Shown: positions 44,990 to 56,964 of the stretch, piece after piece
Layout of the letters: each line of letters starts with the position of its first letter
Position numbering within the stretch: the first letter of the stretch is position 1
NCBI GenBank assembly: GCA_019925095.2
Contig: CM034389.1
Location: forward strand, 17,719,435-17,783,434
DNA length: 64,000 nt
Reading direction: 5' to 3'
DNA from: Dendrolimus kikuchii
Lineage: Eukaryota > Arthropoda > Insecta > Lepidoptera > Lasiocampidae
Translations under genes and position numbers: made by a program
The notes under the pieces: generated by a model
Databases searched by the model: none
The model's input: only the letters and a program-made list of their open reading frames with translations
Told to the model about the DNA's origin: nothing

Positions 44990-45820
44990 TCACAACTCCA
45001 TGCCGTAGCCCAAAGGTAAAAACCTAGATGCGAAGTTCCCTTCAGATCATTGTGGTAAGCGGAATTAAGTTCTAGAAAACCGACGTGTTGAGTGTGGTAA
45101 CTCAAGAAACTGTTACTGTTGATAGCGAGCGATGCGGTGGTGAAAATGAGGCGTTGGCATCAGATTGCATTCTATAAAATAGGCGCAGTAATTTTAATGA
45201 CGTAAAGTAAGACGAAGTACCTCTATTTACAGTCAAATGATCTCACTCAGTACACTTTTCTTTTTGTATATATGTTACTTTATTTCCAATTACTGATATT
45301 TGCAATCTAATGTTACCTATTTACTCCAAAGTAATTGATAACAGTTTATTAATAACATTACGAAAACGTTTTTACACAGTAGAAGATAATTTTCTAGACC
45401 TTAAAGAAATAACATGACGACTTTTAAAAATTTTCTTAGTCATAACTTAACAACCTTTTAAGACACTCCATAAAAGGCACAAAAAAGTAATGTTACGGAG
45501 TATGTTTTACACTTTTATGGACAAACTAAGTTATAAGGGTCTATGAAATATAAAATGCTATGATGATACTTTTTATGAGATGAAGAAAGACTTTCAATAG
45601 TCAGTGACTCTCAGAATTGAGGTTGTGCATCTATAACTACTAGACCACTTAGGTTAGAGGATTTAGAGTACGCGAGCTCCGTTTTCCAGTAGGGTGAATT
45701 GTTAAAAACTCCTTTCAATGCAGTCTGGTCTGGTTTTTAAATCCATTCCTGTTATATTCGTTGCAAGACAAAACATGTGTATTTCATTATAAGGTATATA
45801 TTGTACAATTACTGTTCTAC
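44990..45820. other. Nothing recognised
   Basis: No supported gene or repeat. Confidence 0.45.
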
Positions 45821-45821
45821 T

Positions 45822-46132
45822 CTTTTTTTTTATTGCATGAGTTCAGCAGACGGCCACGTGGTGAAAAGCGGTTAGCATCGCCTATTGACATTTGTAACAC
45901 CAAAATTTGTAAGGGTGCTCCCAATGTGCTGCTGCTGTCTAAAGGCAGGCTGGAATCTGGCAACGAATGTCGGAACACAACTAAAGCTTATTATAGTGGC
46001 ATACACTAGACCCGGGGTGGTAGCCATCCAAACGGTCAAATACCCTACCACCTAGCTGTGGGTTGTTTTGTCACCTCTTACGACAGGCGGACGGTGTGTC
46101 GAAATTGTATTCCTTCTGCGTTCCTGCACGGA
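45822..46132 (-). mobile_element. Retroposon family 1, copy 6
   Basis: Starts with a T tract and 'attgcatgagttcagcag', ends 'ctgcgttcctgcacgga'. Several small deletions (for example in 'cggccacgtggtgaaaag'). No clear TSD. Confidence 0.75.
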
Positions 46133-46134
46133 TG

Positions 46135-47350
46135 CAAAACTCCGTTTATAGAAGTGTTTTTATATATTAAAACAAACACCTACTGTTACAAATAAAAGTT
46201 AAAAGTCTAATTAGGTACTTGTTAAGCTTACACGAAACTTTGTTTCTTAATTAACTAAAAAGGACTCATTTATTAAGTCGGTTTCTAAATTGTAACAAAA
46301 ATTTTAGGCACCCCAAATTGTGCAAAGAAAAGCAGGTAAATCTGCTCAATAAACAAAGGCTTTTTTCCTAACAAAAAGAAAACAGAAAGGTAAAATGTAG
46401 CTACGACTTTTATAATTTTTCCCCGACGATATAAAAGGGGTTCATCGTACAGTAAGCAACGGAAGTTGTTGTACAATTTTGATCATTTTTTGTTATTAAA
46501 TGAACAGTAATGAAGTGTGCGTACTGTTATATATAAAATTAAATAAAATATATTGTTATTAGACGAATGTTAGATTTATTTCTTTCATAAATAGCTAACA
46601 GACTGTTACTAATGTTGTATTTAAGGAAGTTATGTTTGATAAAAGAAGTATATAAAACAAAAAGCGAAAGACGTTTTTTTAAACATCTTGAAGAATACAC
46701 ATGACAATGGTGTCATGTCTCATGGGAGTATGTACTAAATAAACCTCCTTAATAGTCAGTAAGTAGTATTTATAACAAAACGAGTATGCACACTAGTCCA
46801 GTAACATACATAGATAAATAGTGTATGCTCCCTGGGCTCCAACTCTGCTATTATTATATTATCAGAATGGTCGACCGTTGGCGTCATAATAGCAGTTTTT
46901 CATACAAAAAAACCATTGTTATGCCACTGGTCAGCGATTCTGACGAAATTGTAATAGTAGAATTAGAGCCCTAGTGAAAATTCTAACTTACCTTGAAAAT
47001 GAATCGCGGATGAATTATTTCACTATGGTATTGTCTTGCCAGTTTGCAAATATAATTTGTAAAGTTCTCGCTGATTAATTTATTATTCCTTCATCCGTCT
47101 ATCCGTTGCCTGATTCAAGACTATTATGCTGGCATGAAGAGCACTAGATTTTAACGAGTTTTGCTTCAAGTATCTTCATTTATCTGCCGTCGTCTATTCC
47201 TTTTAGTGAATTTTCGCTTAGTATCCTTTCCCTACCTACATAACCTACCTACAAATTAATATAAACTATGGTATATTATACTTTATGATTCGTTTCAGTT
47301 TTTATTTATTAAGTAGTTGTCTTATTTTAAAAATACGACCTCTCCCAAAA
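46135..47350. other. Nothing recognised
   Basis: No supported gene or repeat. Confidence 0.45.
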
Positions 47351-47353
47351 TAA

Positions 47354-47790
47354 ACGTGCAGGAACGGAGAAAATATAGAATTCCTTTTCGGGCGTCCGGT
47401 CGGCGACTAAACATCCCACAGCCAGGTGGTAGGGTATATGCTCGACTGGATGGCTACCATCCCTGGTCTAAAGTATGTCGCCATAACAACCTTGAGTTGT
47501 GTTCCGGCATTAGTGACCAGGTTCCAGTCTCCCTTAAAAGAGTTTTTTTTTTTTATTGGACTTGACTTTATGTTGTTAGTCCGAAAACCTTACAACTTTA
47601 CCGGGGTCTTTGGGGCGAGTGCCTTCGCGAAGCGAAGGCGCTCGAGCCCGGGGGGGGGGCAACTTGCTCGAGGGAGCTCCCTAAGGTTTATAAAAGAGTA
47701 GCAGCGCATTTGTAGCACCTGTGGTGTTGCAAATGTAACCGCTTTCCATCAAGTCCTCGGCCTGTCTGCTGAACTCCTGCAATAAAAAAA
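47354..47790 (+). mobile_element. Retroposon family 1, copy 7, with a nested SINE
   Basis: Runs from 'acgtgcaggaacggag' to 'gaactcctgcaataaaaaaa', but is split at 'ttaaaagagt' by the element at 47544-47690. Outside the insert it aligns with the family consensus, with short losses near the head and in the 3' module. Confidence 0.8.
47544..47690 (-). mobile_element. Nested 147-bp GC-rich SINE with 9-bp TSD
   Basis: Flanked by exact copies of TAAAAGAGT (47535-47543 and 47691-47699). On the minus strand it starts 'taaaccttagggagctccct', has a GC-rich body ('gggctcgagcgccttcgctt', then a C9 run on the minus strand) and ends 'gtcaagtccaat' plus an A12 tail. A poly-A tail with TSD means a retroposed sequence. 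No tRNA boxes seen; origin unknown. Confidence 0.85.
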
Positions 47791-47794
47791 GACG

Positions 47795-49765
47795 AGTACT
47801 ATAAAATATTTTTTTAATTTTAGCATACTTAAAGGTATGGATTTATGAATTTTGTTTTCTTCTAGCGGCTTAAAACGGTCGCTTTTAAAGTATCGCTTAG
47901 TGAAATTGACACGTAAGGTCCACTTTATTTTGATACTCGTCACATTCATAATATAAATCTGCCAAAGCGGCTACTTCTAACCTCCTGAAACTGCTTCACT
48001 GTCTTATATTTGCCAATACCATTGATGGAATTTCGCCGCGGTGTCCGTGGTGCGGAATAGACGCGCGGCGATTTTATATGTGCTGTAAATAATACTATAA
48101 CACCAGCTCTTTGTGACCGAATGTTACATTTTTAAGTTGGAATTGGAAATTTTATTCAATTATACTTAAATGAAGTAGTTTCACATCTTTCATCACTTTA
48201 GACTCTCTGTATAACACCTTCACTGTGGTGTTGTCGTGCTCTTTCTACCATTGCATCCCTAGCTATTGGCCTTGAATTCAACATTTGGAGCCACCTTGTT
48301 TATATACGGAAAATTATGTAAGTATATCTTATTTTCCATGCAGGCAACAAGTTTTTGGTCTGATCTTGAATGGTGACTGATCTCTAATAAGAAACGTTCA
48401 AAAAATCTTTTCCACTATTACATATATATCGTATGGATAATAGTACAAAAATGTACATATTATTCTAATGTATATATTAATATTATTCATAGTTCAGTTT
48501 GAAATGAAAAATATTTGTGGAAGAGAAATCAACCATCCTTTAAATACATATTAAATGGAATACACAAAGTTCTTCTGATTTTTTTCTTTAGCAGCAGTGA
48601 GGAGTTTCTTAGAGTTCATAAGAAAAGTTTTTTGAGGCGGTGATTGATTAAATATTCAAGTAGTTAAATGATGTTAAGAAATCGATACGAAACTTTAAGG
48701 AGCTGTAATATTTTTCTCATGTCTCTAATAAAACCTTCATAGTGTAAAATTTTAAACATCCTAAATAGTCAGAATACTTGATAAATTAATTCAATTTCAG
48801 TAGCGAATTATTTTAAGAGTCAGACAGTGTTTTCTGTATTACTAGGTAACTTCGCAGTTGAAAATTGTTAGGGATAGTGGTGCCTTGTTAAGCAAATAAA
48901 TAGCTATTGTCTAATACATAATAACTAAAGTATTAACAATACGTACTTACAGGTAACAGGGTTATTGAGATCTGCTTAATTACGTACATTTTTTTCAAAT
49001 TCTCCCTCTGCTGACCTAGTTTTTTTGTCAGGGTGTTTATTTCAGGGTATTATATAATGTCCTTAATTTTATGCTTTTTATTCTTGTTTGTTATTTTTAT
49101 CTTTAATTCTTTTTTATTAATTAATTTATTGCTTATAACCTATTATATATAACAATAAAAAATTAATAAAAGTAGCTACATTAATTAAATACATTATATT
49201 ATAAATTAGAACAATGACGAAACTTAACTAAACTAACTAAGGGACTAACACCTAAGATACCGGCTTGGCTTAGTTTAGCCGTTAATAGCCAGTCTTGATT
49301 TTAAGATAAAATTGTTTTATGTAATTCTGATAGAAGTAAAAAACTAAGCTGAGGTAATCGAAGACAATGGGTTAGGTTCCCAGAAGGCTGCCTACGTTAC
49401 CTCGCTGGATCGCCATACTGATCCGTTGTACTACTTACACATACAAGGAAATATCTAATATTCCATAAAATGTATAAATACATTAGATAGAAACTAGAAT
49501 TATTTTTGTAAAATATACATAACATACTGAATAAACAGCAACTATCTACATTGTACAAGGCATGCAATATTCCTTACATAGTGCTGTTTCCTCGGCAGGA
49601 AAACAAACGACTTGACAACATTGAAACGGGAATTGTTGAGATAACAACACCTTGCAATTTTTGTTTTTCGTTTTGTGGTTTATTTTAGGCCACGTACACA
49701 CAGGTTCAACGAAGGTCCACGATATATGATTGGCTTTTGTCGGCAACCCATCGCGGGGCACTAAT
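47795..49765. other. Mostly unrecognised
   Basis: 47868-47930 shares 'agcggcttaaaacggtcg' and 'agtgaaattgacacg' with 54650-54725, a minor dispersed repeat. Nothing else. Confidence 0.4.
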
Positions 49766-49768
49766 ATC

Positions 49769-50099
49769 AAGGCTCGATTAACACTATAATGCCGTTCATT
49801 TTTCAATCTTGCTCCGGTTTAGTTTCGATCAAATCGCGCCGTGTTTAAACTACTACTCTGGAGTTAAAAGAAAAGCGTATTTACATTGTCGGTACAAGTC
49901 GTGAAAGGTCGGAACGCGCTTCAATCAAATATTCTGTTCGACGAACCGGTACCAGCGTGATATCGGATCGGAACTAGAGCGATACGATAGTGAAAATTCT
50001 CTGATGCTTTATGTTTCAGAACATTTTATCGGACCAGCAACGGACCGAGCTCGGATAGAGATTAAGTAGTGGACGGCATTATAGTGCGAATCGAGCCTT
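49769..50099. mobile_element. 331-bp element with ~30-bp terminal inverted repeats
   Basis: Left end AAGGCTCGATTAACACTATA.. and right end (complement) AAGGCTCGATTCGCACTATA.. continue as 'atgccgt(t/c)ca'. The interior is GC-richer ('gacgaaccggtaccagcg') and non-coding. The TSD is not obvious, so the superfamily is open. A likely MITE. Confidence 0.65.
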
Positions 50100-50104
50100 A
50101 ATCG

Positions 50105-51150
50105 AATCATTCGACCGTTCAGCGAAATGTCTGCATAGAGCCCGAAACACAATCCTTGGTCATCGTTGGCACAGTCTGTACCCAACATAATGGCCCAGCT
50201 TCGTGAAAGCGGCGATCCAATCCACGCTCAATCAATTTGCATGTGCCCTACATATGAGGGCTTCAACGAGAAACTTTCGAAGGGCCACCCTTTTTATACT
50301 CGATATATGTGATTGCTCTCATCGGTATTCCAGAGCGGGTTTACAAGTTTTTATACTTAATAAAAGACACGTACGCGGTACAAATAATGCGCAGGCCGTT
50401 TCGCTATGTAATAAGAGTTTTTATTCAACCTAAAGAGCTTTAAGGCTCGCAAGAAACAAAAGATGCTTTATAAATGAACGTCACGTAATAAATTTTTACA
50501 AGGCTTATTCGTCTTAGCTGCGAATTGCCCGGGAAAATGAAATAAAATTTAGTATCAGGTAAGTATATTTTTGTGTAGGGAAAGAATTACTGGAAATATT
50601 AATTCACGAGTACGTAGGAAGAAGTAAAATATATTATTTTCCAGAGGTTTTAAGTTTAATCAATTGTTTATATTGTCGTAGGACTTGTCACGCGGCTTTA
50701 TAGGTGTACGTAACTTTCAGATTTGAATCCTACGGAAATTTGTATATTCATCTCCTGTCTCCATGCCGTCCTTCTGTCTATATTACAGCTATTTTTTACA
50801 CTAATGGAATGTGAGAGAACTGTGTATTCTATAATACCGATACACAAAAAAAACTTACAATAGGCGTTTGCCGTACCGTTATTCAGATCTTGAAAAATCA
50901 TAATGATGTTTCTTAGTGGCTTTTACATTGAAGTGTGAGATATTTGCTCCCAACAACGTAAAATGTTGCATCCCTACCCTAACTTTGGAAATAAGAAGTG
51001 ATAAAAAAAAGAAGTGATATCTATGCTTTTCGTTTTTTTTATCCGGAATATTAGTGGCTACACATACCGATGGCTTTGACGCCATCTGGTGAAAGAAAAC
51101 AGCCTCTCCCTGCTTAGTAGAGTGCGCGGGAGTAGCAACAGCATCTTAAA
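50105..51150. other. Nothing recognised
   Basis: No supported gene or repeat. The segment 50105-50500 is GC-richer than average. Confidence 0.4.
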
Positions 51151-51156
51151 CGTAAT

Positions 51157-51360
51157 CTATACTAATATTATAAAAAGGTAAAGTTTGTGAGTTTGGATAA
51201 TCTCTGGTGTTACTGAACCGATTTTGAATTTTTTTCACAAGCGAAAGCTACAGTATTCCCGAGTGACATAGGCTGTATTTGATTGTGATTAATGGATCAA
51301 AAAAGTAAAAATGTTTTATGCCCAGCGACGTAGGCACGGGAACGCTTGTCAGATATATTA
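51157..51360 (+). mobile_element. Helitron-like element (TCTATACTAATATTATAA type)
   Basis: Starts A|TCTATACTAATATTATAA, continues 'aggtaaagtttgtgagtttg', 'ctgaaccgatttt', 'attcccgagtgacataggct', and ends near 'cgacgtaggcacgggaacgc' without a clean CTAG. I recognise the layout from lepidopteran Helitrons. Confidence 0.5.
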
Positions 51361-51437
51361 GAGCAATAACGTTCCACGAAAGAATTGCGCACATCCTCGT
51401 ACGAGGCACTGCGAGAGACTTCTGCGTTTATAAATTA

Positions 51438-51755
51438 TATTTTTATTTTTTTATTGCAGGAGTTCAGCAGACAGGCAGACGGCCTACTTCATAGGAAGCG
51501 GTTACCATCGCCTATTGACATTTGCAACACCAAAGGTGTTACAAATGCGCTTCTGCTCTCCTAAGGGGGACTGGAACTTGGTCACTAATGCCGAACACAA
51601 CGCAAGGTTGTTAAGGCGGCACACTCTAGACCAGGGGTGGTAGCCGTCCAGTCGGGCAAATAGTACCCTACCACCTGGCTGTGGGTTGTTTTGTCGCCTC
51701 TTACGACAGGCCGCCCGGCCGCGGGAAATTTTATTCTTTCTCCGTTCCTGCACGG
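51438..51755 (-). mobile_element. Retroposon family 1, copy 8 (clean TSD)
   Basis: Full-length reverse copy flanked by exact ATAAATTA duplications at 51430-51437 and 51756-51763. With copy 3 it fixes the family ends: 5' TCCGTGCAGG, 3' ..CTCCTGCAATAA(A)n. Confidence 0.88.
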
Positions 51756-51759
51756 ATAA

Positions 51760-52318
51760 ATTAAAGGTTACAAAACTTAATCAAACCTTTATATGCGTGA
51801 TGTGTGCGTGTGTGCGTGGGTCAGCTGTAGCCAATAAATAAGATAGTCCTCTGATGTTGGCACTCACGCAGAGGACCAAATCGCAATTCTCTGTAAATTA
51901 CTAACGCACATTTTTAATCTCTTCTAACTATGATATTTGTATCTAGTTCTCTGCACATTTAAATAAATAATAATAATAATAAAGCTTTGTTGATTAAATG
52001 ACATTAGACAATCGTCTCCTTTGCAGAATCCATCATGAACACACTCACACCTTCTACAAAACTACAATTTGTGTATTCCACACATTGGTAGGTTTATTGC
52101 CAAAGTAAGCAAGTTACGTTTGTGTTACGGATAATATACCGACAACTTTATGATCGATTTCACCCCACTCAGTCTAGAGTAGAAAACGAAACTCCCCTTT
52201 CCCAGATTTACCCCACAAAACATCTAAATATTTTCATACTTATATATTCATATGGAAATGAAATTACATTAAAAATACTAATTTTGACTTGATAGAGCTA
52301 TGCTGGAATCAGTATCTT
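51760..52318. other. Nothing recognised
   Basis: No supported gene or repeat. Confidence 0.45.
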
Positions 52319-52321
52319 GTT

Positions 52322-52690
52322 TTCAGCTCTTAGGGCCAGCTCGATCGCTGTGATAGCACGCTCTCACAATATATCGGCGTGAAACGATTAGCTCATGAGC
52401 TAATCGTGTTTCGTGCAACGAGTGAGAGTTACGATGACCCACTCCCCCTTTCCCCTATCCATCCTTACATATCCCATTTTTATATAACAATCTTATCTCC
52501 CATCCCTTCTATTCCATTCTTGTTGTCTAATCCTTCTATCTCATTTCTATATACCATCCTTCTTATCCCATCCTAAAGGAAATCAACGCGTTGGCTTTGC
52601 CATTGCTGTTGTAAACGCTTATAGGCGACACTAACTACTTTCCACGAGCTGGGCCGTCTGCCTGTTTGCCAGCTTTGTAATAAAAACTAT
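52322..52690 (+). mobile_element. Retroposon family 2, copy 3 (longest)
   Basis: Head 'gggccagctcgatcgctgtg', a strong palindrome (52384-52407), a pyrimidine-rich core of 'cctatccatccttacatatc'-like units, 'aaatcaacgcgttggctttg', and the 3' module ending 'gccagctttgtaataaaaa'. Copy 1 lacks the palindromic segment. Confidence 0.7.
52384..52407. repeat. Perfect 24-bp palindrome
   Basis: ACGATTAGCTCA followed by its exact complement, with outer 'gctctcac..gtgagagt' arms adding a second stem. Located in the head of retroposon family 2. Confidence 0.85.
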
Positions 52691-52691
52691 A

Positions 52692-54005
52692 CCGATATAA
52701 CTAGTATTGTTACTTAATTATATCATCAGAGTAAAATACAGTCAGCAAAAAACTACCTGAGTAATCCGGGTACCGTCAGCAAAAATAGAAAACCAGCCAA
52801 TTTAAATTTCACGCAACTTTCGCATTCAAAAGCGTTTTGTACAAACGCGAATTCGCTTTTGCGAGCGTCATAGGAATGAGTGTAAAAAGAAATTACATAG
52901 TAAAACGTTGCTTTCTCTTTTACGGCCCAAAGATCGGGAAAATAAAGTTCTTTTTATTGCCTTCACTTTTACAACTGTAGGAATATCCTGAATCCTGTGA
53001 ACTTTGCTTGGAGAAATTCCATCAATTTTATGCACAGCCAATGGTGCGCGGTATGCGATACCGCCCAGCTACAGCTTACTATTGTTGTTGAAGATTTCTT
53101 TAGGTATTCAAAACGAGCTCCCTTAGTATTTTCTTAAGCTGATATTAAACGGTTCATTTCTGTCTTTCAATTTTGGACGAATCAACCAAAGTGATCCATA
53201 TATTATAAATATAAAGTTGAATGACTCAATGTCATTGAACACCGTCGTCTCCTTTGAGTTTTTGTGCCTGTCAAAAATAAAAACAAATTTATTGATCAGT
53301 TTAATATTAGCATTAGGTTGTTAAAACTATGTGAAGTGAAAGATTACAGTAAAATATTGAGGATTGTTGTAAACTATGGACTACCTGTTTTTGATTTTAA
53401 AATAAAAGCCAAAATGTAGGTTGGCTATTTACATAATTATATAGGATACCAAATCGTAAATGATAGTTTTAAAAGTTGTCTGTCTGTATCCTTTATTTCT
53501 GTATCTTGGCGAGTGCAGTTAGTGGGAAATAAATATAAATCCACAGCATGATGAATCAAGAAATATATTTAGCAAAAACATCAAAAATAGATCTACGAAT
53601 ACATATAACAATGTTATAGATATGTATTTATTTTCGGGTAATAAATAGGTGTAGTTGACAAAATGGATAAATATATAAGTGAAAGTTCTTTGAACGAACG
53701 CGTCGACATTTTTTGCAAAAGAAAACCCATTCGAGTGTAATCAGAGCAGCTATCAAAAGATAGAGTGGCATGTTTGACGTTCTTTCATGTATTTGCTTTT
53801 GTGTTAAATCAACTGAAAAACGTCTAAGTGTCACAATATTTCCGACTAAATCCTGTTTTATATTGAAGAGTAAGACTGGATTCCATTACAGTTTCCATAC
53901 ATGATGCATTATCAGTTTATCGATAGCTTATCCTTACCTTATTCTATTGCATCTTTTATTGATTCAGTCATCAACAAGCTTTATTTTGAAAGTTTACAGG
54001 TAGAG
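52692..54005. other. Nothing recognised
   Basis: No supported gene or repeat. Confidence 0.45.
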
Positions 54006-54009
54006 GTAG

Positions 54010-54420
54010 ACTTTCAGGTATGCAACCGAGACACGACGCAGGGGACTTTTTTTGTTCAGGATCCAGCTGGACGGCCACAGATGGCAGTTTCATCGATACT
54101 GGGATTGGTGGGCTTCCCGACTTCATAAGAGCGAAGGCATTTAACCTGGTAGCAGCGCATTAGAGGAAGCACCTCCTGTGAGGTTCGACCTCGGCTCGAC
54201 CATTTCTGGGGGAGATAATTCAAGTCGACTAAGTCTTAAAAGGCGGAATGAGCTAAGCCTGAAAGCTGAAGTGATAAAGTTGGAACAATCTACCGGAAAC
54301 GATTCTATTCTGTTTACTACCGCTTCGCAACGTGTTATAACTGGTAGAGAAGCAGCGGCGGAAGAAACTCCAACAACACGCCTATGCTGATCTAGTGTTG
54401 CTACTTAGTGTCTGTAGTGA
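54010..54420. other. GC-richer segment of unknown nature
   Basis: 'ccagctggacggccacagat', 'cgacctcggctcgaccattt', 'agaagcagcggcggaagaaa' stand out from AT-rich surroundings. A 70-codon plus frame (54178-54390) has no recognisable domain. Could be a retroelement scrap or an exon; I cannot tell. Confidence 0.25.
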
Positions 54421-54424
54421 GTAG

Positions 54425-55388
54425 ATGCGATTGGTGACCATCATATGGGAAGAGTCTGGGCTCGTCAATGAGGATATCTTAACACTCTGCGAAATCACAA
54501 CATTTCATAGCTTGCACACTTATGGATAAGGGAGTTTATTTATGTACAGTGGACGAATCCTAAGCATCTAGAACTGTGACTATTGACGGCGAGAGTAAAA
54601 AAGAACAAATTTACCTGCACACTGGCCACATATAGAAAATAAATCAGAGGGTCTAAAGCGGTCGATTTAGACCTTTCGATCGGTCTTTAGCTTTAGCGAG
54701 AATCGATTAGTGAAATTGACTCGTGTCTAGATATACTGGTAGTTATAATATATAGCATAAAAGTACTTTATTTTACTGCGGTGCAGAGTATTTATTATAT
54801 TATCAGTATGTTTTAAAATAAAACATTCACGAATAAATTTACCAGTCATTTTTATTCTAAGCGCAACAAAGTTATGAAATATTAAATATCAGAAAAAGAG
54901 TCAGAGACAAGCTTAAAATGAAAAATATACAAGTATCGTCTTTAAAAGTTAACTGGATTTAAGACTAAAACTCCGCGCTTCGAAATTATTTTAAACCTCA
55001 AACAAATTACGAAATTTCTTAATTCTACGAGGGTTTATCTTTCCTAGTCTTTCTGAAGAAAATTTAGCTCAGCAACTCGTTATAAGTAGCAAGTTGGTTG
55101 AAGAACAAAATTTAATACTAGAATGAATAGCTTTGTCGTGTCTGTTTGACTTTGAATAAATGAAATTAATTTGTTAAATTGTTTATTCGACTCAGAATGA
55201 AGATTGAATTGCGTTTAGCTCAGTGTAACGTTTCATAATAACTAAGTAAATCTATAGATTCCTTCGTCGAGTTATTTGTAGATATGAAACGTTATAAATT
55301 TGATACTTAACGTTTTAATTTATAATTTCATGAACGCATCGAAGTTCTAAAATTAATTAAATCGAATCTTCCGCAGAAGTTTTCGCAG
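54425..55388. other. Nothing recognised apart from a minor shared repeat
   Basis: 54650-54725 ('agcggtcgatttagac', 'gattagtgaaattgac') pairs with 47868-47930. Otherwise no feature. Confidence 0.4.
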
Positions 55389-55390
55389 AA

Positions 55391-55690
55391 TTAGTCGTGG
55401 TAGCGTAATGGTTAGCGCATACATCCCAAACTCAAAGGACGCGGGTTCAAATCCTGGCCGGAACGCACACGCCACTTAGGCAATTTTTTGACCTAATGTG
55501 CACTGTTACAATTTCTACGTGCTAACAACTGTGAAGGAAAACATCATGATAAAATCTGCACATTGAGATAACTGATGTTTCAAACCTACCTACCCGCCTT
55601 GGACAAGCATGGTGGGTATATTGTCTGTTTCCCTATAGTGGGAGGCCCGAGCCCAGCAGTGGGACATTTATGAGCTGTTATTATTAATAT
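55391..55690 (+). mobile_element. tRNA-derived SINE
   Basis: It contains an exact pol III A box TAGCGTAATGG (55401-55411) and B box GGTTCAAATCC (55444-55454) at tRNA-like spacing. A lepidopteran body follows ('gaaggaaaacatcatgataa', 'cccgccttggacaagcatgg'), then the tail 'ggaggcccgagcccagcagt..gggac' and TTA repeats. The head is tRNA-like but lacks a proper acceptor stem pairing, so it is a SINE, not a gene. The tail resembles a LINE 3' end. Confidence 0.85.
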
Positions 55691-55794
55691 TTATATGTTC
55701 CGCAGAATAACCGTTTCATGCTTTAAATATTTTAATATGATATTTTTTAAGTCTTACCTAATACGTCTTAATTAAAACTATATTTTAAAAGTTT

Positions 55795-56960
55795 TTTTGT
55801 ATGTTCATTACACGATATCTCCGTCAATTTCTATCCGTGCAGGAACGGGGAAAGAATACAATTTCCTGCGGCCTGGTGGCCTGTCGTAAGAGGCGACTAA
55901 ACAACCTACAGCCAGGTGGTAGGGTATTTGCTCGACTGGATGGCGACCACCCCTGGTCTAGAGTATGCCACCATAACAACCTTGTGTTGTGTTCCGGCAT
56001 TAGTGACCAGGTTCCAGTCTCTTTTAAGAGAGCAGCAGCGCATTTCTACCACCTTTGATGTTGCAAATGTTCATAGGCGATGGTAACCGCTTTCCATCAA
56101 GTGGGCCGTCTGCCTGTCTGCTGAACTCCTGCAATAAAAAAGAAATGTAAACCAATTGTCAAATTGTTTGCTTTTCTCGTAAGTGTAAACTCCTGTGGTA
56201 GTCACATGGTCACCAAGTCAGGATCTCATTAGTGGATCGAATCCCAGGGCTATCGTGCATAACCCTTATTAAAGAACGCCGTGAGCCTAAATCCTTAAAA
56301 AAATCTTGTATACACGTGTAGCTATCACATTTTCTACAAGCGCCTAATTTTTTATACCCATGTTACGCGATTTCTTCGTCAATTGTGAATCGATAATGAT
56401 TTATTTTTCTTTATTCGTAAGTATGTATACTCCCGAGGCGGTTTCATGGTCACCAAGTCAGGATCTGATGAGTAGATCCCAGAGAAATCGAGAAAGAGAG
56501 GGATCCCTTAATAAAAAATGCCGAGAGCCTACATTTTTCCAAAAAAAGCTTGTATACGCGTCCCAGTATTACACATTCTACAGGTACTTAATTTTTACGT
56601 AGGCATGTTACGCGATTTCTCCGTCAATTATGGACCGATTTTCAAATTGTTCTTTTTACCTCCCTAGATGGTCCCATAGTCACCAAGTCAGGATCTGACT
56701 TGTGTATCGCAAGGAAATAGAGAGCAACCCCTGTTTAAGAGCCTATACACCGAAGAATGAGATAGCAATTTTGCATACGCGTGCCAGTTGTACAATTTCT
56801 ACAGGTGCTTAATATATTATTTTTAAAGCTCTTGAGGTATTTACGCAACTAAAAAGTAATATTTTTTTAACAAACACAAAACTGACTTCTCACTAAAATC
56901 CAAAAAATAAATATTTAATCGACTTCTTTCTACAACATTTAGAGGTCGGTGTCAAGTTAA
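55795..56960 (+). mobile_element. AACCGACTTC-type element with three tandem ~235-bp units
   Basis: 'caccaagtcaggatct' recurs at 56211, 56451 and 56681 (spacing 240 and 230). Each copy has a preceding 'gcgatttctccgtcaatt' and a following 'gtatac..cgtg..acattttctacaggcgc'. The right edge 'cgacttctttctacaacatt..aggtcggtg' equals the palindrome arm of copies at 20405 and 29551. A retroposon (55834-56141) is inserted in the first unit. Confidence 0.65.
55834..56141 (+). mobile_element. Retroposon family 1, copy 9
   Basis: Full length from TCCGTGCAGGAACGGG to 'gaactcctgcaataaaaaa', interrupting the first tandem unit of the surrounding element just after 'tctccgtcaatttcta'. Confidence 0.82.
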
Positions 56961-56964
56961 GTCA

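Noticed and set aside
55391..55470. Possible tRNA gene (exact A and B boxes)
   Set aside because: No acceptor-stem pairing and a SINE body and tail follow directly; it is the head of a tRNA-derived SINE.
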